From Knoellia sp. p5-6-4 (lineage in GTDB: Bacteria; Actinomycetota; Actinomycetes; Actinomycetales; Dermatophilaceae): a stretch of 64,000 nt of DNA. Shown here piece by piece: positions 42,802 to 51,625 of this stretch (the stretch's first letter is position 1; each line of letters starts with the position of its first letter). Below the pieces are notes generated by a model. The model was not told the origin of the DNA. It did no database searches and worked only from the letters and a program-made list of their open reading frames with translations. Position numbers and translations under genes: made by a program. The DNA lies in assembly GCF_029222705.1 (NCBI RefSeq), contig NZ_JARGZF010000001.1:988437-1052436 (forward strand), given 5' to 3'.

Positions 42802-44136
42802 ATGCGAGCGCGCCGCGGACCCGCCTCGCCGGGGCTGGCCGCGCTCGCCGACGCCACACCGGCCGACCGCGACCGGCTCGTCGACCTGGTGCGGGCCGCC
42901 AGCATCCTGGTGGTCGCCGTGGGGCACTGGACCATGGCCGCGCTCGAACCCCGCCCGGACGGCGGTCTGCGGGTGCGCAACATCCTCGAGGCCACGCCGT
43001 GGGCGCACGCGCTCACCTGGGTGTTCCAGGTCATGCCGCTGTTCTTCTTCGCCGCAGGTTTCACCAGCGCCCTTGCCCTGCGGCGGCACCCCCGCAGCTG
43101 GTCCACCTTCGCCGCCACCCGCCTGGTGCGCGTGCTGCCGCCGACGGTGGTCCTCGTCGCGGTCTGGCTGGCGCTCTCGTGGGTCCTCGTCCGGGTCGGG
43201 GTGCCGGCACCGGTCGTCGACGCCGCCGGTGACGCCGCGGCCATGCCGCTGTGGTTCCTCGCGGTCTTCCTGCTCCTCGCCATGATCGCCCCGGTGCAGC
43301 ACCGGCTGCACCGCCGCCGTCCCCGGCTCCTTCTGGCCGTCCTGCCGGTGCTCGCCCTGGTGCTGGACCGAGCCCAGGGCACGGCGCTGGCCCCGCTGGG
43401 CTACCTCAACTACCTGGTGGTGTTCGGCTTCAGCCAGCAGCTGGGGTTCCTGTATGCCGACGGGGCGCTCGGGCGCGCCCGTCGCCGTTGGTGGCTGCTC
43501 ACCACCGCGGGTGCGCTCGGCGCGCTGCTGCTGACCGGGCCGGGCCCCTACCCGGTGAGCATGCTGGGGCTGCCCGGCCAGCGGGTGTCGAACATGCTGC
43601 CGCCGAGCGTGTGCGTGGTCGCGGTCGGCGTCCTGCAGCTCGGGATCGTCATGCTCGCCAGGCCGGCGCTCCTGCGCTGGCTCGAGCGACCTCGGGTGTG
43701 GCGGGCGACGGTGGCCGCCAACGCCGTGGTGATGACCGTCTTCCTCTGGCACCTCACCGGCCTCGTGCTGGCGGCGGGGGCCGCGTACCTGTCGGGCCTT
43801 CCCCTGCCGGCGACCGGCTCGGTCCGCTGGTGGCTCGAGAAGCCGCTCTGGCTGCTGGCCGCGGCAGTGCTCACCACCGGCCTGGTGCTGCTCTTCGGCC
43901 CGGTGGAGCGCGCCGCCGCGGCCCGCGCGAGCTCCGCGACGGCCCGGTCGGGAGGGCTCGCCGCGGTCCTGTCCGTCGCAGGCCTCACCATGCTCGCCTG
44001 CGCGGGCTTCGCCGACCCGCTGGAGCGCAGCGGGATCGCCCTCGCGGGCCAGCAGTTCTCCCCTGCCGCGGGCGCAGTCCTGCTCGGCGCTGCCTGGCTG
44101 CTCAGCCGTGCCGGCGCGGAACCCGTGGGCGGGTAG
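42802..44136 (+). CDS. Acyltransferase 3 family membrane protein
   Basis: A 444-residue polytopic protein of the OafA/acyltransferase 3 family, O-acylating sugars or lipids across the membrane. The N-terminal DRLVDLVRAASILVVAVGHWTM has the conserved Arg and catalytic His42; FFFAAGFTSALALRR and NTGLWFL-like PLWFLAVF follow. About ten helices. A substrate from either glycan locus is possible but not shown; the gene is 11 bases after the VIT1-like gene. The short inner N-terminus and the lack of a periplasmic SGNH domain place it with the single-domain members. Confidence 0.85.
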   Translation: MRARRGPASPGLAALADATPADRDRLVDLVRAASILVVAVGHWTMAALEPRPDGGLRVRNILEATPWAHALTWVFQVMPLFFFAAGFTSALALRRHPRSWSTFAATRLVRVLPPTVVLVAVWLALSWVLVRVGVPAPVVDAAGDAAAMPLWFLAVFLLLAMIAPVQHRLHRRRPRLLLAVLPVLALVLDRAQGTALAPLGYLNYLVVFGFSQQLGFLYADGALGRARRRWWLLTTAGALGALLLTGPGPYPVSMLGLPGQRVSNMLPPSVCVVAVGVLQLGIVMLARPALLRWLERPRVWRATVAANAVVMTVFLWHLTGLVLAAGAAYLSGLPLPATGSVRWWLEKPLWLLAAAVLTTGLVLLFGPVERAAAARASSATARSGGLAAVLSVAGLTMLACAGFADPLERSGIALAGQQFSPAAGAVLLGAAWLLSRAGAEPVGG

Positions 44137-44142
44137 GTCGAG

Positions 44143-45219
44143 CTACTCGCAGACGACGCCATCGCCGTCGCGGTCCCGGTACCAGTCGTACTCGGGGTCC
44201 CGACCGGACACGTACGGCCCGTAGCCGGCGGACGTCGCCGCCGAGCACGTGTCGAAGCGTGGGTCGCTCCCCGCCGGGCGTGCGGCGGGCGCATCGGCGG
44301 CGGCGCTGCTCTGGCTGGGCCGCGGCGCCGAGGGGGCCGCGGTGGCCTCCTCCGGCCCGCCGCCCAGCGGCACCTGCCCAGACCGGGGCAGGAGCTCACC
44401 GGGGCATCCGGAGAGCACCCGGCTGACCGCGTCGCGCTCGGCGGCGGTGACCCACAGGCCGTAGCGCTGCTTCACGGCGACCTGGCGCGCGACGTACGCG
44501 CACCGGTACGCCCGCCTCGACGGCAGCCAGGTGGCGGCGTCGCCGTCGCCCTTGCGCTGGTTGGCCGTGCCCTCGACGGCGAGCAGGTTCAACGGGTCGT
44601 TGGCGAAGGCGGTCCGCCTCGCGAACGACAGCTGCTGCGCACCCTTCTGCCAGGCGTCGGACAGCGCGACGACGTGGTCGACCTGTACCCGGCTGGAGGT
44701 GTCCTGCCCGCGGACGAACGCGATGGTGGCGCCGGTGTAGGGGTCGTGCAGGGTGCCGCGCAGGACGAGGCAACCTCGCGTGCCCGACTTGAGGGTGTAG
44801 GCCGTGAGGTCCCGGCGCAGGATGTCGTTGCGGGTGTCGCAGCCGTTGCGGTCGACGTCGGACCAGGCCTGCCCGAACACCTCGCGCTCGTAGCCGGTGC
44901 GGGGCGCACGTCCCTTGACCGGGAGAGCAGCCAGGGCGGCCAGGGCGGTGCCCGCCCGGGGCACCGGCCTGCTCGGCGTCGCGACCGGCTCGGTGCGCGC
45001 CGCGGGTGTCGAGGAGGGTGGCGACGAGGGTGTGGCCACGGGTGGGACGCCGGGCGACGGCGCCGCCTCCTCGCTGCTGGGCGCCACGGTGCCCGGCAGT
45101 CCGGCCACGGTGCCGGTAGGCTCGGCCTGGCCGGAGAGGCCGGGCCAGACGAGGGCGGCGGCGAGGAGGGCGCAGCCGACCAGCCAGGCGCGGCGCGGGG
45201 GTCGTGCTCGTGAGGACAT
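44143..45219 (-). CDS. Secreted HNH endonuclease family protein with excalibur domain
   Basis: A 358-residue exported protein. After a signal peptide or anchor (AWLVGCALLAAALVWPGLSG, about 12-31) comes a Pro/Ser/Thr-rich linker. A DUF1524/HNH nuclease domain follows (about 110-270) with VQVDHVVALSDAWQKGA, where the Asp-His pair is the metal site, and NDPLNLLAVEGTANQRKGD. The C-terminus is an excalibur calcium-binding domain with YGPYVSGRDPEYDWYRDRDGDGVVCE. Extracellular DNA degradation or nutrient uptake is the likely role. The ATG is at 45219; the 20 codons upstream lack an RBS. Confidence 0.88.
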   Translation of the reverse strand: MSSRARPPRRAWLVGCALLAAALVWPGLSGQAEPTGTVAGLPGTVAPSSEEAAPSPGVPPVATPSSPPSSTPAARTEPVATPSRPVPRAGTALAALAALPVKGRAPRTGYEREVFGQAWSDVDRNGCDTRNDILRRDLTAYTLKSGTRGCLVLRGTLHDPYTGATIAFVRGQDTSSRVQVDHVVALSDAWQKGAQQLSFARRTAFANDPLNLLAVEGTANQRKGDGDAATWLPSRRAYRCAYVARQVAVKQRYGLWVTAAERDAVSRVLSGCPGELLPRSGQVPLGGGPEEATAAPSAPRPSQSSAAADAPAARPAGSDPRFDTCSAATSAGYGPYVSGRDPEYDWYRDRDGDGVVCE

Positions 45220-45412
45220 CTGGGGGCGTCTCGGGGAACCTCGGGTGCGGGGGGACCGGCACAGGCTAGGCGTCGGCCCTCCCTGACACACGCACATCAG
45301 CGGCCGGTCGGCCGAACGGCCCACTGCCCCCTCGTCGTCGGGGGGAACCCCAGCTGCGCCCCGGACGTTGACCGCACTCCTCCCCTACCCGGAAGCGGTG
45401 AGCTCCTCCTCC

Positions 45413-46699
45413 ATGTCTGGCTACTGGCTCGACATCGCCCTGGTCGGCCTCCTCGTGCTCCTCAACGCGGCGTTCGCCGGCAGCGAGATGGCCCTGGTGT
45501 CGCTGCGGGAGGGTCAGCTCAAGCAGCTCGAGAGGCAGGGCGGCACCCGGGCCCTGCGACTGGTCCGCCTCGCCCGCGATCCCAACCGGTTCCTCGCGAC
45601 CATCCAGATCGGCATCACCCTCGCCGGCTTCCTCGCCTCGGCGACCGCGGCGGTCTCCCTGGCCGAGCCGCTCGTGCCGTTGCTGTCCGGCCTCGGGGCC
45701 GCGGCCCAGCCGGTGGCGGTCGCCGGCGTGACCCTGGTGCTGACCTTCCTGACACTGGTCTTCGGCGAGCTGGCGCCCAAGCGGCTGGCGATGCAGACGG
45801 CCCTGCCCTGGGCCCTCGCCGTGGCGCGCCCCCTCGACGTGCTCTCCACGGTCTCGCGACCGGCCGTGGCGCTGCTGGGCGCGTCGACCGACGCCGTCGT
45901 CCGCCTGCTCGGGGGCCGCTCGGAGTCCGAGGAGGAGCACATCTCACCCGAGGAGCTGCGGGACCTCGTCACGAGCCACCGCGACCTCAACCCCGAGCAG
46001 CGCGAGATCATCAGCGGGGCACTGGAGATCCACGAGCGCATGCTCCGCGAGGTGCTCGTCCCACGCGGCTCCGTCGTCACCGTCAACGGCTCGGCCACCC
46101 TCACCGAGGCGCGCGCGGCCATGGCCGCTGCCGGCCACTCCCGCATTCCCGTGACGCGGCGCCACCACCTCGACGACGTCGTGGGCATCGCACACTGGGC
46201 GTCGGTGCTCGAGGGCGGCGACGAACAGGTGTCCTCGGTCGCCTCGCCGGCCCTGGTGCTGCCCGACACGGTGCGGGTCTCAGACGCGCTGCGCCACTTC
46301 AAGGCCGAGCGCCAGCAGATGGCGCTGGTCGTCGACGAGCACGGCGCCGTCGACGGGATCGTCACGCTCGAGGACCTGCTCGAGGAGATCGTCGGTGAGA
46401 TCTGGGACGAGACCGACCGCGACGTCATCGGCGCCGAGCGGTCGGCGGACGGCGCGGTGACCCTGCCGGGCACCTTCCCCATCCACGACCTCGACGACGT
46501 GGGTGTGCGCCTGGAGTCGGCTACCGGCGACTACACGACCGTTGCCGGGCTCGTCCTCAGGCACCTCGGCCGGGTGCCCGAGGCCCCGGGCGACGAGGTC
46601 ACCGTGGACGGCTGGCGGATCGAGGTGCTCGAGGTGGGCCACCACGCCATCACGCGGGTGCGGCTCACCCCGCCGTCGGTCGACGACGCCGGCCCGTAG
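45413..46699 (+). CDS. CNNM/CorC family hemolysin-like membrane protein
   Basis: A 428-residue protein with the usual order: CNNM transmembrane domain (about 5-190, four helices starting YWLDIALVGLLVLLNAAFAGSEMAL), two CBS domains (about 215-330), and a CorC_HlyC C-terminal domain (FPIHDLDDVGVRLE). The EMALVSLREGQLKQLE stretch and the ELAPKRLAM motif are family marks. Relatives take part in Mg2+ or Co2+ efflux; none is a proven haemolysin. The ATG at 45413 is preferred; GTG 45398 is possible. It is divergent from the nuclease gene over 193 bases that show no clear promoter. Confidence 0.9.
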   Translation: MSGYWLDIALVGLLVLLNAAFAGSEMALVSLREGQLKQLERQGGTRALRLVRLARDPNRFLATIQIGITLAGFLASATAAVSLAEPLVPLLSGLGAAAQPVAVAGVTLVLTFLTLVFGELAPKRLAMQTALPWALAVARPLDVLSTVSRPAVALLGASTDAVVRLLGGRSESEEEHISPEELRDLVTSHRDLNPEQREIISGALEIHERMLREVLVPRGSVVTVNGSATLTEARAAMAAAGHSRIPVTRRHHLDDVVGIAHWASVLEGGDEQVSSVASPALVLPDTVRVSDALRHFKAERQQMALVVDEHGAVDGIVTLEDLLEEIVGEIWDETDRDVIGAERSADGAVTLPGTFPIHDLDDVGVRLESATGDYTTVAGLVLRHLGRVPEAPGDEVTVDGWRIEVLEVGHHAITRVRLTPPSVDDAGP

Positions 46700-46724
46700 C
46701 GGCCGGGCTCACGCTCCCAGCGGC

Positions 46725-47525
46725 TCACCCGCGGACGTCGCGGCGCCGGAAGCCCCACACGCCGACGGCCACGAGGACGACCACGGTCGCGGCCGCGACG
46801 GCGGCTGCTGGTCCGGAGACGCCGGTTCGCAACGGGTCGTGGGCGATGTACTGGTAGAAGGGCGAGTATGGCTGCAGCGGCTCGAGCCACGAGACCATCG
46901 CGCCGAGCCCGTTGACGAGGTAGGCCACGACGGCGACACCGGTCGGGATGGCCCGGCTCAGGCTGACGTCGCCGGTCACCGCGCCCACCGCGAGCGCCAT
47001 CGCCCCGAAGACGAGCCCGAGGAGGGCGAGGTGCAGCATGGCGGCAGCGACCCGGTCGACCGGGATCACCATGTCGAAGAGCCTGCCCTCCACGACCAGC
47101 GCGAGACCCAGGGTGGCCGACAGCACGAACGTGCCGGCCACCATGGCGCCTGCCTTCTCGAGCAGCACGCGGGTGCGGCTGACGGGCTCGGCGAGGAGCA
47201 GGTCCATGGTCCGGCGGTCCTCCTCGCCGGCCACACCCCGCGAACCCTGCGCCACGGCATACAGGATCACAAGGATGGGACCCATGAAGGACATCAGCTC
47301 GATCTGGATGTAGCCGACGGGCGTCGACATGTCGGCGCCGGAGGAGGCGAAGAGCGAGCGGAACGCCTCCGGCATCGTGTCGAGGAAGTCGTTCAGCGAC
47401 GGCTGGTCGCGGATCCCCGGCCAGATGGCGGCATACATCAGCACGAGCAGCACGATCGCCGTCGCCCAGCCCAGCAGTGAGCGCCGCTGCTCGTAGGCGG
47501 TCTTGGCGAAGACGCTACGGAGCAT
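46725..47525 (-). CDS. ABC-2 type exporter permease
   Basis: A 266-residue permease of the ABC-2 type with six hydrophobic segments. The start LRSVFAKTAYEQRRSLLGWATAIVLLVLMY is typical of daunorubicin/antibiotic-type exporters, as is EEDRRTMDLLLAEPVSRTRVLLEKAG (the coupling region). It overlaps the end of the ATPase gene by 11 bases, so the two make one transporter. Cargo unknown; the pairing and type fit drug, lipid or polysaccharide export. Confidence 0.87.
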   Translation of the reverse strand: MLRSVFAKTAYEQRRSLLGWATAIVLLVLMYAAIWPGIRDQPSLNDFLDTMPEAFRSLFASSGADMSTPVGYIQIELMSFMGPILVILYAVAQGSRGVAGEEDRRTMDLLLAEPVSRTRVLLEKAGAMVAGTFVLSATLGLALVVEGRLFDMVIPVDRVAAAMLHLALLGLVFGAMALAVGAVTGDVSLSRAIPTGVAVVAYLVNGLGAMVSWLEPLQPYSPFYQYIAHDPLRTGVSGPAAAVAAATVVVLVAVGVWGFRRRDVRG

Positions 47526-48426
47526 GGACGGCCTCCTTCTCGTAGTAGGCGAGGAAGGTCTCCTCGAGCTCGGCCTCGGCACACTCGAAGTCGAGGACGG
47601 TGTGCCGGCCGACCTCCTTGATCACCGCGTCGAGCGCGCTCTCCGGCGCACTGCACGAGAACGAGTGGTCGTCGACCTTGAGGTCCCGCAGGCCGGGGAG
47701 CCCGGCGAAGTCGCCCTGTTCGACGTCGTCGGCGAAGGTCGCGCGAATGTGGTGGAGCGAGCGCTCCCGCAGGTTGGCGAGCCGGTCGACGGCGATGAGG
47801 CGGCCCTCGCGCAGCACCCCCACGCGGTCGGCGACGCGCTGCACCTCGCTGAGGACGTGCGAGCTGAGCAGCACCGAGCGACCGTCGGCGGTGTGCTCGT
47901 GCAGGATTGCGTAGAACTCCTGCTGCGCAAGGGGATCCAGGCCGCCGGTGGGCTCGTCGAGCACCAGCAGGGTGGGCTGGGACATGAGGGCGAGCACCAG
48001 GGCGAGCTTCTGCCGGTTGCCCTTCGACAGCTCGCGTGCCGGCCTGGTGAGGTCGAGGTCGAGGCGCGCGGCGTAGCGACCGGCAGCCGCCGTGCCGTCC
48101 TCCCCGCGCAGGTGGCCCAGGTAGTCGACGTGCTGCGCCCCGGTCAGCTTGCCGTAGAGCGCCGGTTCGCCGGAGAGGTAGCCGACGCGGCGGCGCACGT
48201 CGACCGACTGTCGCCAGCTGTCGAGCCCGTCGATCTCCGCCGACCCGCTGGTGGGCCGCAGCAGCCCCATGAGCAGCCGCAGCGTGGTGGTCTTCCCGGC
48301 CCCGTTGGGGCCGAGGTAGCCGAACACCTCGCCGCGCTCCACCTCGAGGTCGAGGTCCCGCAGCGCGAGGGTGCGACCGTAGTGCTTGGTCAGGCCGTGT
48401 GTGCGCACGATGGACGTGCCCGTCAT
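47515..48426 (-). CDS. ABC transporter ATP-binding protein (exporter type)
   Basis: A 303-residue ATPase of the drug-exporter (DrrA/NodI) group. Walker A GPNGAGKTT (about 38-46), signature LSKGNRQKLALVLAL and Walker B LLVLDEPTGGLD are present; SSHVLSEVQRVADRVGVL is the H-loop region. The C-terminal about 70 residues form the extra domain usual in this group. It works with the ABC-2 permease encoded next. The signature Ser-Lys-Gly-Asn-Arg replaces the standard SGGQ, a known variant among these exporters. Confidence 0.92.
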   Translation of the reverse strand: MTGTSIVRTHGLTKHYGRTLALRDLDLEVERGEVFGYLGPNGAGKTTTLRLLMGLLRPTSGSAEIDGLDSWRQSVDVRRRVGYLSGEPALYGKLTGAQHVDYLGHLRGEDGTAAAGRYAARLDLDLTRPARELSKGNRQKLALVLALMSQPTLLVLDEPTGGLDPLAQQEFYAILHEHTADGRSVLLSSHVLSEVQRVADRVGVLREGRLIAVDRLANLRERSLHHIRATFADDVEQGDFAGLPGLRDLKVDDHSFSCSAPESALDAVIKEVGRHTVLDFECAEAELEETFLAYYEKEAVHAP

Positions 48427-48484
48427 GACTGCAGCGTCGCGCCGGCGTCCGCGTCCGGGGTAGGGCCTTTGTGCCCCGGGCTCC

Positions 48485-48718
48485 TCAGCCCCCTGCGGGG
48501 GTGCGGCGGCGGCCGAGGACGAAGTAGGCGATCGGCCCGAAGAAGTTCACCGAGGTCGCGGGCACCCACGCCCACTTCGGGCCCCGGACCAGCTCCGCCG
48601 GCCTGTGCCGCAGGTCACGCAGGGCGAGGAACTGCAGGGTGACCTGGATGACGGCGCCGACCACCACCATCCGGCGCTGCCCCTCGTCGAGGTCCTTCCA
48701 CCGTCGCTTCTCCCGCAC
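48485..48718 (-). CDS. Small membrane protein with PLDc_N domain
   Basis: A 77-residue protein with two hydrophobic segments separated by a polar loop (RDLRHRPAELVRGPKWAWV). The WAWVPATSVNFFGPIAYFVLGRR end fits the phospholipase D N-terminal transmembrane family that often occurs alone. The GTG at 48718 is nine bases after AGGAGG, whereas the ATG at 48727 lies directly against it, so the GTG is the better start. Function unknown; it may anchor or regulate lipid enzymes. Confidence 0.75.
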   Translation of the reverse strand: MREKRRWKDLDEGQRRMVVVGAVIQVTLQFLALRDLRHRPAELVRGPKWAWVPATSVNFFGPIAYFVLGRRRTPAGG

Positions 48719-48946
48719 GAGACCCATCCTCCTGCGGGGGCAGGACGGGACGGACCCACGTTTGCCCTAGTCCTGCCGATGCCCGATCCGTGGCGCCATG
48801 ACCCGTTCTGTCAGGGTTTGCCGGACCGAGTTCGGCACCGCGCCGCGGCAGTGGTGGACAGCGGTGCGGGCGGCGGATTGACTGCCCTCGGCGCCGGCGG
48901 GACGGCGGCGCCGTGAGGGAGACACCGACTCATTCCTGGAGGACAG

Positions 48947-49813
48947 ATGAGACTTGCCCGCTCAGCCACCGTGGCAGCCGTGACCGGGACCCTGGTCGCC
49001 GGCACGGCCCTCGCGGCGTCCGCGATCACCGGCGGCACCGTCGACTCGAAGAACACGTACTCGAACGTCGCCCTGATCGCGTTCTACTCCGAGGGCGCCC
49101 GCTACCGGTGCAGCGCGAGCCTGATCTCGCCCACCCTCCTCCTGACCGCGGCCCACTGCACCGACGGGGTCACCGGCAAGGTCGCCGTCACCTTCGACTG
49201 GAAGGTCGCCGAGGCCCCGCCGTCGCCGCTGCCCACCGCCGCGGACGTGACCAAGGGCTACACCGGGACCGAGTCCACCACGTACGCGTTCGGCGAGCCG
49301 TACGTGCACCCCGACTACTCGGACTTCACCGACCTGAGGAACTGGAACGACGTCGGTGTCGTCGTCCTCGACAAGCCGGTCAACGACAACATCGAACCGG
49401 TCGACCTCGCGCCGGTCGGATACCTCGACCAGTTCACCCCGAAGGTGCTCAACAAGGAGCTCTTCACGATCGTCGGCTACGGCACCGAGGTCCGTCAGGA
49501 CGCCGCGGACAACGGCAACATGAAGCCGACCCCCGAGAGCTACCCGATGGTCCGCCGCTACACCGACGCTCCCGGCCAGAAGCTCACCCCGCAGATCCTC
49601 CAGGTCAACGGCAACGAGCACGACCCGCGCGGCGGTGGCGGCAGCTGCTTCGGCGACTCCGGCGGCCCGACCTTCCACGACGACCTGCAGGTGACCGTGA
49701 CCAGCTACGGCTACACCAGCAACTGCCGCTACCTCGACGGACTGCAGCGCGTCGACATCCCGGTGGTGCAGGACTGGCTCAAGCAGGAGTTCGGCTTCAC
49801 ACCTGCCGGCTGA
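48947..49813 (+). CDS. Secreted trypsin-like serine protease
   Basis: A 288-residue S1 protease. A signal peptide (residues 1-26) ends in ASA, directly followed by ITGG. The catalytic triad is visible as His70 in TAAHC, Asp in NDVGVVVLD and Ser in CFGDSGGP (about 236), with cysteines 55 and 71 pairing as in trypsin. Predicted signal cleavage would leave Ile27 as the new N-terminus, the one that activates trypsins, so no separate propeptide is evident. GGAGG four bases before the ATG gives a strong ribosome site. Substrate range is not apparent; the residue before the GDSGGP block is not a basic-specific Asp. Confidence 0.92.
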   Translation: MRLARSATVAAVTGTLVAGTALAASAITGGTVDSKNTYSNVALIAFYSEGARYRCSASLISPTLLLTAAHCTDGVTGKVAVTFDWKVAEAPPSPLPTAADVTKGYTGTESTTYAFGEPYVHPDYSDFTDLRNWNDVGVVVLDKPVNDNIEPVDLAPVGYLDQFTPKVLNKELFTIVGYGTEVRQDAADNGNMKPTPESYPMVRRYTDAPGQKLTPQILQVNGNEHDPRGGGGSCFGDSGGPTFHDDLQVTVTSYGYTSNCRYLDGLQRVDIPVVQDWLKQEFGFTPAG

Positions 49814-49835
49814 CGCCAGCCCAGGCCCCTCGTCG

Positions 49836-49881
49836 AAACGGGGGCTGTTCCGGGACTTCCGCCCCGGGACAGCCCCCGTTT
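49836..49881 (+). terminator. Strong hairpin terminator after serine protease gene
   Basis: A 19-bp stem with one G-U pair (49836-49854 with 49863-49881) and an 8-base loop lies 23 bases past the protease stop. It ends just before the -10-like TACCCT of the next gene. Confidence 0.85.
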
Positions 49882-49888
49882 CCGTCTC

Positions 49889-49900
49889 TACCCTTCGGCC
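49889..49900 (+). promoter_or_regulatory. -10 box for leaderless P-loop gene
   Basis: TACCCT at 49889-49894 lies six bases before the ATG at 49901, and no Shine-Dalgarno sequence is present. The -10 box begins only eight bases after the upstream terminator stem. Confidence 0.4.
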
Positions 49901-51226
49901 ATGGGCAGACAGCGCAGGGTCGTCATCCTCGGAGCCGCCGGTCGCGACTTCCACAACTTCAACACCGTGTTCCGCGACAGCGCCGACGACGTGGTCGTGG
50001 CGTTCACGGCGACGCAGATCCCCAACATCTCCGGTCGCGCCTATCCCCCGGGCCTCGCGGGTTCCCGGTACCCGCAGGGGATCCCGATCGTCCCCGAGTC
50101 CGGTCTCTCCGAGCTCATCGAGCGCGAGGAGGTCGACGTCGCCGTCTTCGCGTACTCGGACGTGCCCCACACGCAGGTGATGCACCTCGCGTCCCAGTGC
50201 CTCGCCGCAGGGGCCGACTTCCTGCTGCAGAGCGCTGCCCACACCATGCTGCGCTCGTCGGTGCCAGTCATCGCCGTCACTGCGGTCCGCACGGGCGCCG
50301 GCAAGAGCCAGACCACCCGGTACCTCTCGAAGCTGTTGCGCGACATGGGAAAGCGCGTGGTCGCCATCCGCCACCCCATGCCCTACGGCGACCTCGAGAA
50401 GCAGGCGTGCCAGCGCTTCGCCGACCACGCCGACCTCGACCGCCACGAGTGCACCATCGAGGAGCGCGAGGAGTACGAGCCGCACCTCGACAGCGGCGCG
50501 GTGGTCTACGCAGGGGTGGACTACGCCCAGATCCTCGCGGCGGCCGAGCAGGAGGCCGACGTCATCCTCTGGGACGGCGGCAACAACGACCTGCCCTTCT
50601 ACGTGCCCGACCTGCACATCGTCGTCGCCGACCCGCTCCGGCCGGGCGACGAGCAGGCCTACCACCCGGGCGAGACCAACGTCCGGATGGCCGACCTCGT
50701 CATCGTGGGCAAGTGCGACTCCGCCGCGGCGGAGGACATCGAGGCCGTCGAGGCGTCGGTGCGCGCGCTCAACCCCGCGGCGACCCTCCTGCGGGCCGAC
50801 AGCCCCGTCACCCTCGAGGACGGTGCGTCCGTGGCCGGCCGCAAGGTGGTCGTGGTCGAGGACGGACCGACCCTGACCCACGGCTCGATGTCGTGGGGGG
50901 CCGGGGTCGTGGGCGCCCGTGCCGCCGGCGCCGAGGCCATCGTCGACCCCAGCCCGTATGCCGTGGGGTCGCTCGCCGCCACCTACGAGCAGTACCCGAA
51001 CGCCCGCGGTGTGCTCCCGGCCATGGGGTACGGAGCCCAGCAGGTGGCGGACCTCGCCGCGACCATCGAGGCCACCCCCTGCGACGTCGTCGTGTCCGGG
51101 ACCCCCATCGACCTGAGGCGGGTGCTCACCGTGTCCAAGCCCGTCGTCCGCGCGCGCTACGACCTCCGGGAGCGGGAACCCGGCCGGCTCGAGGCGGCGG
51201 TGCGCGCCGCGCTGGGAGAGGACTGA
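49901..51226 (+). CDS. Cyclic 2,3-diphosphoglycerate synthetase-like P-loop protein
   Basis: A 441-residue protein in two parts: an N-terminal Rossmann-like domain (RVVILGAAGRDFHNFNTVF) that binds a nucleotide or substrate, and a P-loop domain with GAGKS at 132-136 followed by switch-like IRHPMPYGDLEKQACQRF. It ends with VSGTPIDLRRVLTVSKPVVRARYDL, a segment typical of the bacterial and archaeal cpgS-like group. In Methanothermus the homologue makes cyclic 2,3-diphosphoglycerate; bacterial members are uncharacterised. Sequence alone does not show which substrate it uses here. Confidence 0.75.
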   Translation: MGRQRRVVILGAAGRDFHNFNTVFRDSADDVVVAFTATQIPNISGRAYPPGLAGSRYPQGIPIVPESGLSELIEREEVDVAVFAYSDVPHTQVMHLASQCLAAGADFLLQSAAHTMLRSSVPVIAVTAVRTGAGKSQTTRYLSKLLRDMGKRVVAIRHPMPYGDLEKQACQRFADHADLDRHECTIEEREEYEPHLDSGAVVYAGVDYAQILAAAEQEADVILWDGGNNDLPFYVPDLHIVVADPLRPGDEQAYHPGETNVRMADLVIVGKCDSAAAEDIEAVEASVRALNPAATLLRADSPVTLEDGASVAGRKVVVVEDGPTLTHGSMSWGAGVVGARAAGAEAIVDPSPYAVGSLAATYEQYPNARGVLPAMGYGAQQVADLAATIEATPCDVVVSGTPIDLRRVLTVSKPVVRARYDLREREPGRLEAAVRAALGED

Positions 51227-51625
51227 CGGCATACCCCTGGGCCTTTGGGCCCTGTGCCCAGGCCGGCGCCGCACCGAGCATGGGGCCATGAGGACCAGTG
51301 ACCGCACCGACACCGCGCGAGCGGTGTTACGGCACGGGGCCCACCCGGGCCCGTGGTCGCCCGACCTCATCGCGCTGGCCGCAGCGGCGACGGTTACGTC
51401 CATGGTCGCCGTCGTCGCCGGCCGGCGTGCCGGGCCTGCGGGAGTGGCGCACCTCGGCGAGGACGACACCCTCCCGCTGTAGCTGCCCCAAGGGAGAACG
51501 GGTGCCAGGCGCCTGCGACCGCCGTCTGGCACTCGCCTGTCGCGGCGACGACGCTCTCCTCCCGAATCGCTGCGAAGCGGCGGCGGCGCTGGCTACCCTG
51601 AAGTAGCGGTGACCCGGGAGGCGCC
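51227..51625. other. Intergenic stretch of 399 bases, mostly without clear function
   Basis: It holds a possible small gene (51288-51482), a weak TGCCAG/CTGGCA inverted repeat (51503-51508, 51526-51531) and a -10-like TACCCT at 51594 that could drive the following hydrolase. No other gene, RNA or repeat is seen. Confidence 0.5.
51288..51482 (+). CDS. Possible small hypothetical protein
   Basis: A 64-residue reading frame with one hydrophobic segment (LIALAAAATVTSMVAVVAG, about 27-45). Codon use is G/C-ending but unremarkable, the ribosome site (GGGG seven bases before the ATG) is only fair, and nothing is recognised. It lies in the gap between two clear genes. It may be real or a chance frame in GC-rich DNA. 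Confidence 0.3.
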   Translation: MRTSDRTDTARAVLRHGAHPGPWSPDLIALAAAATVTSMVAVVAGRRAGPAGVAHLGEDDTLPL

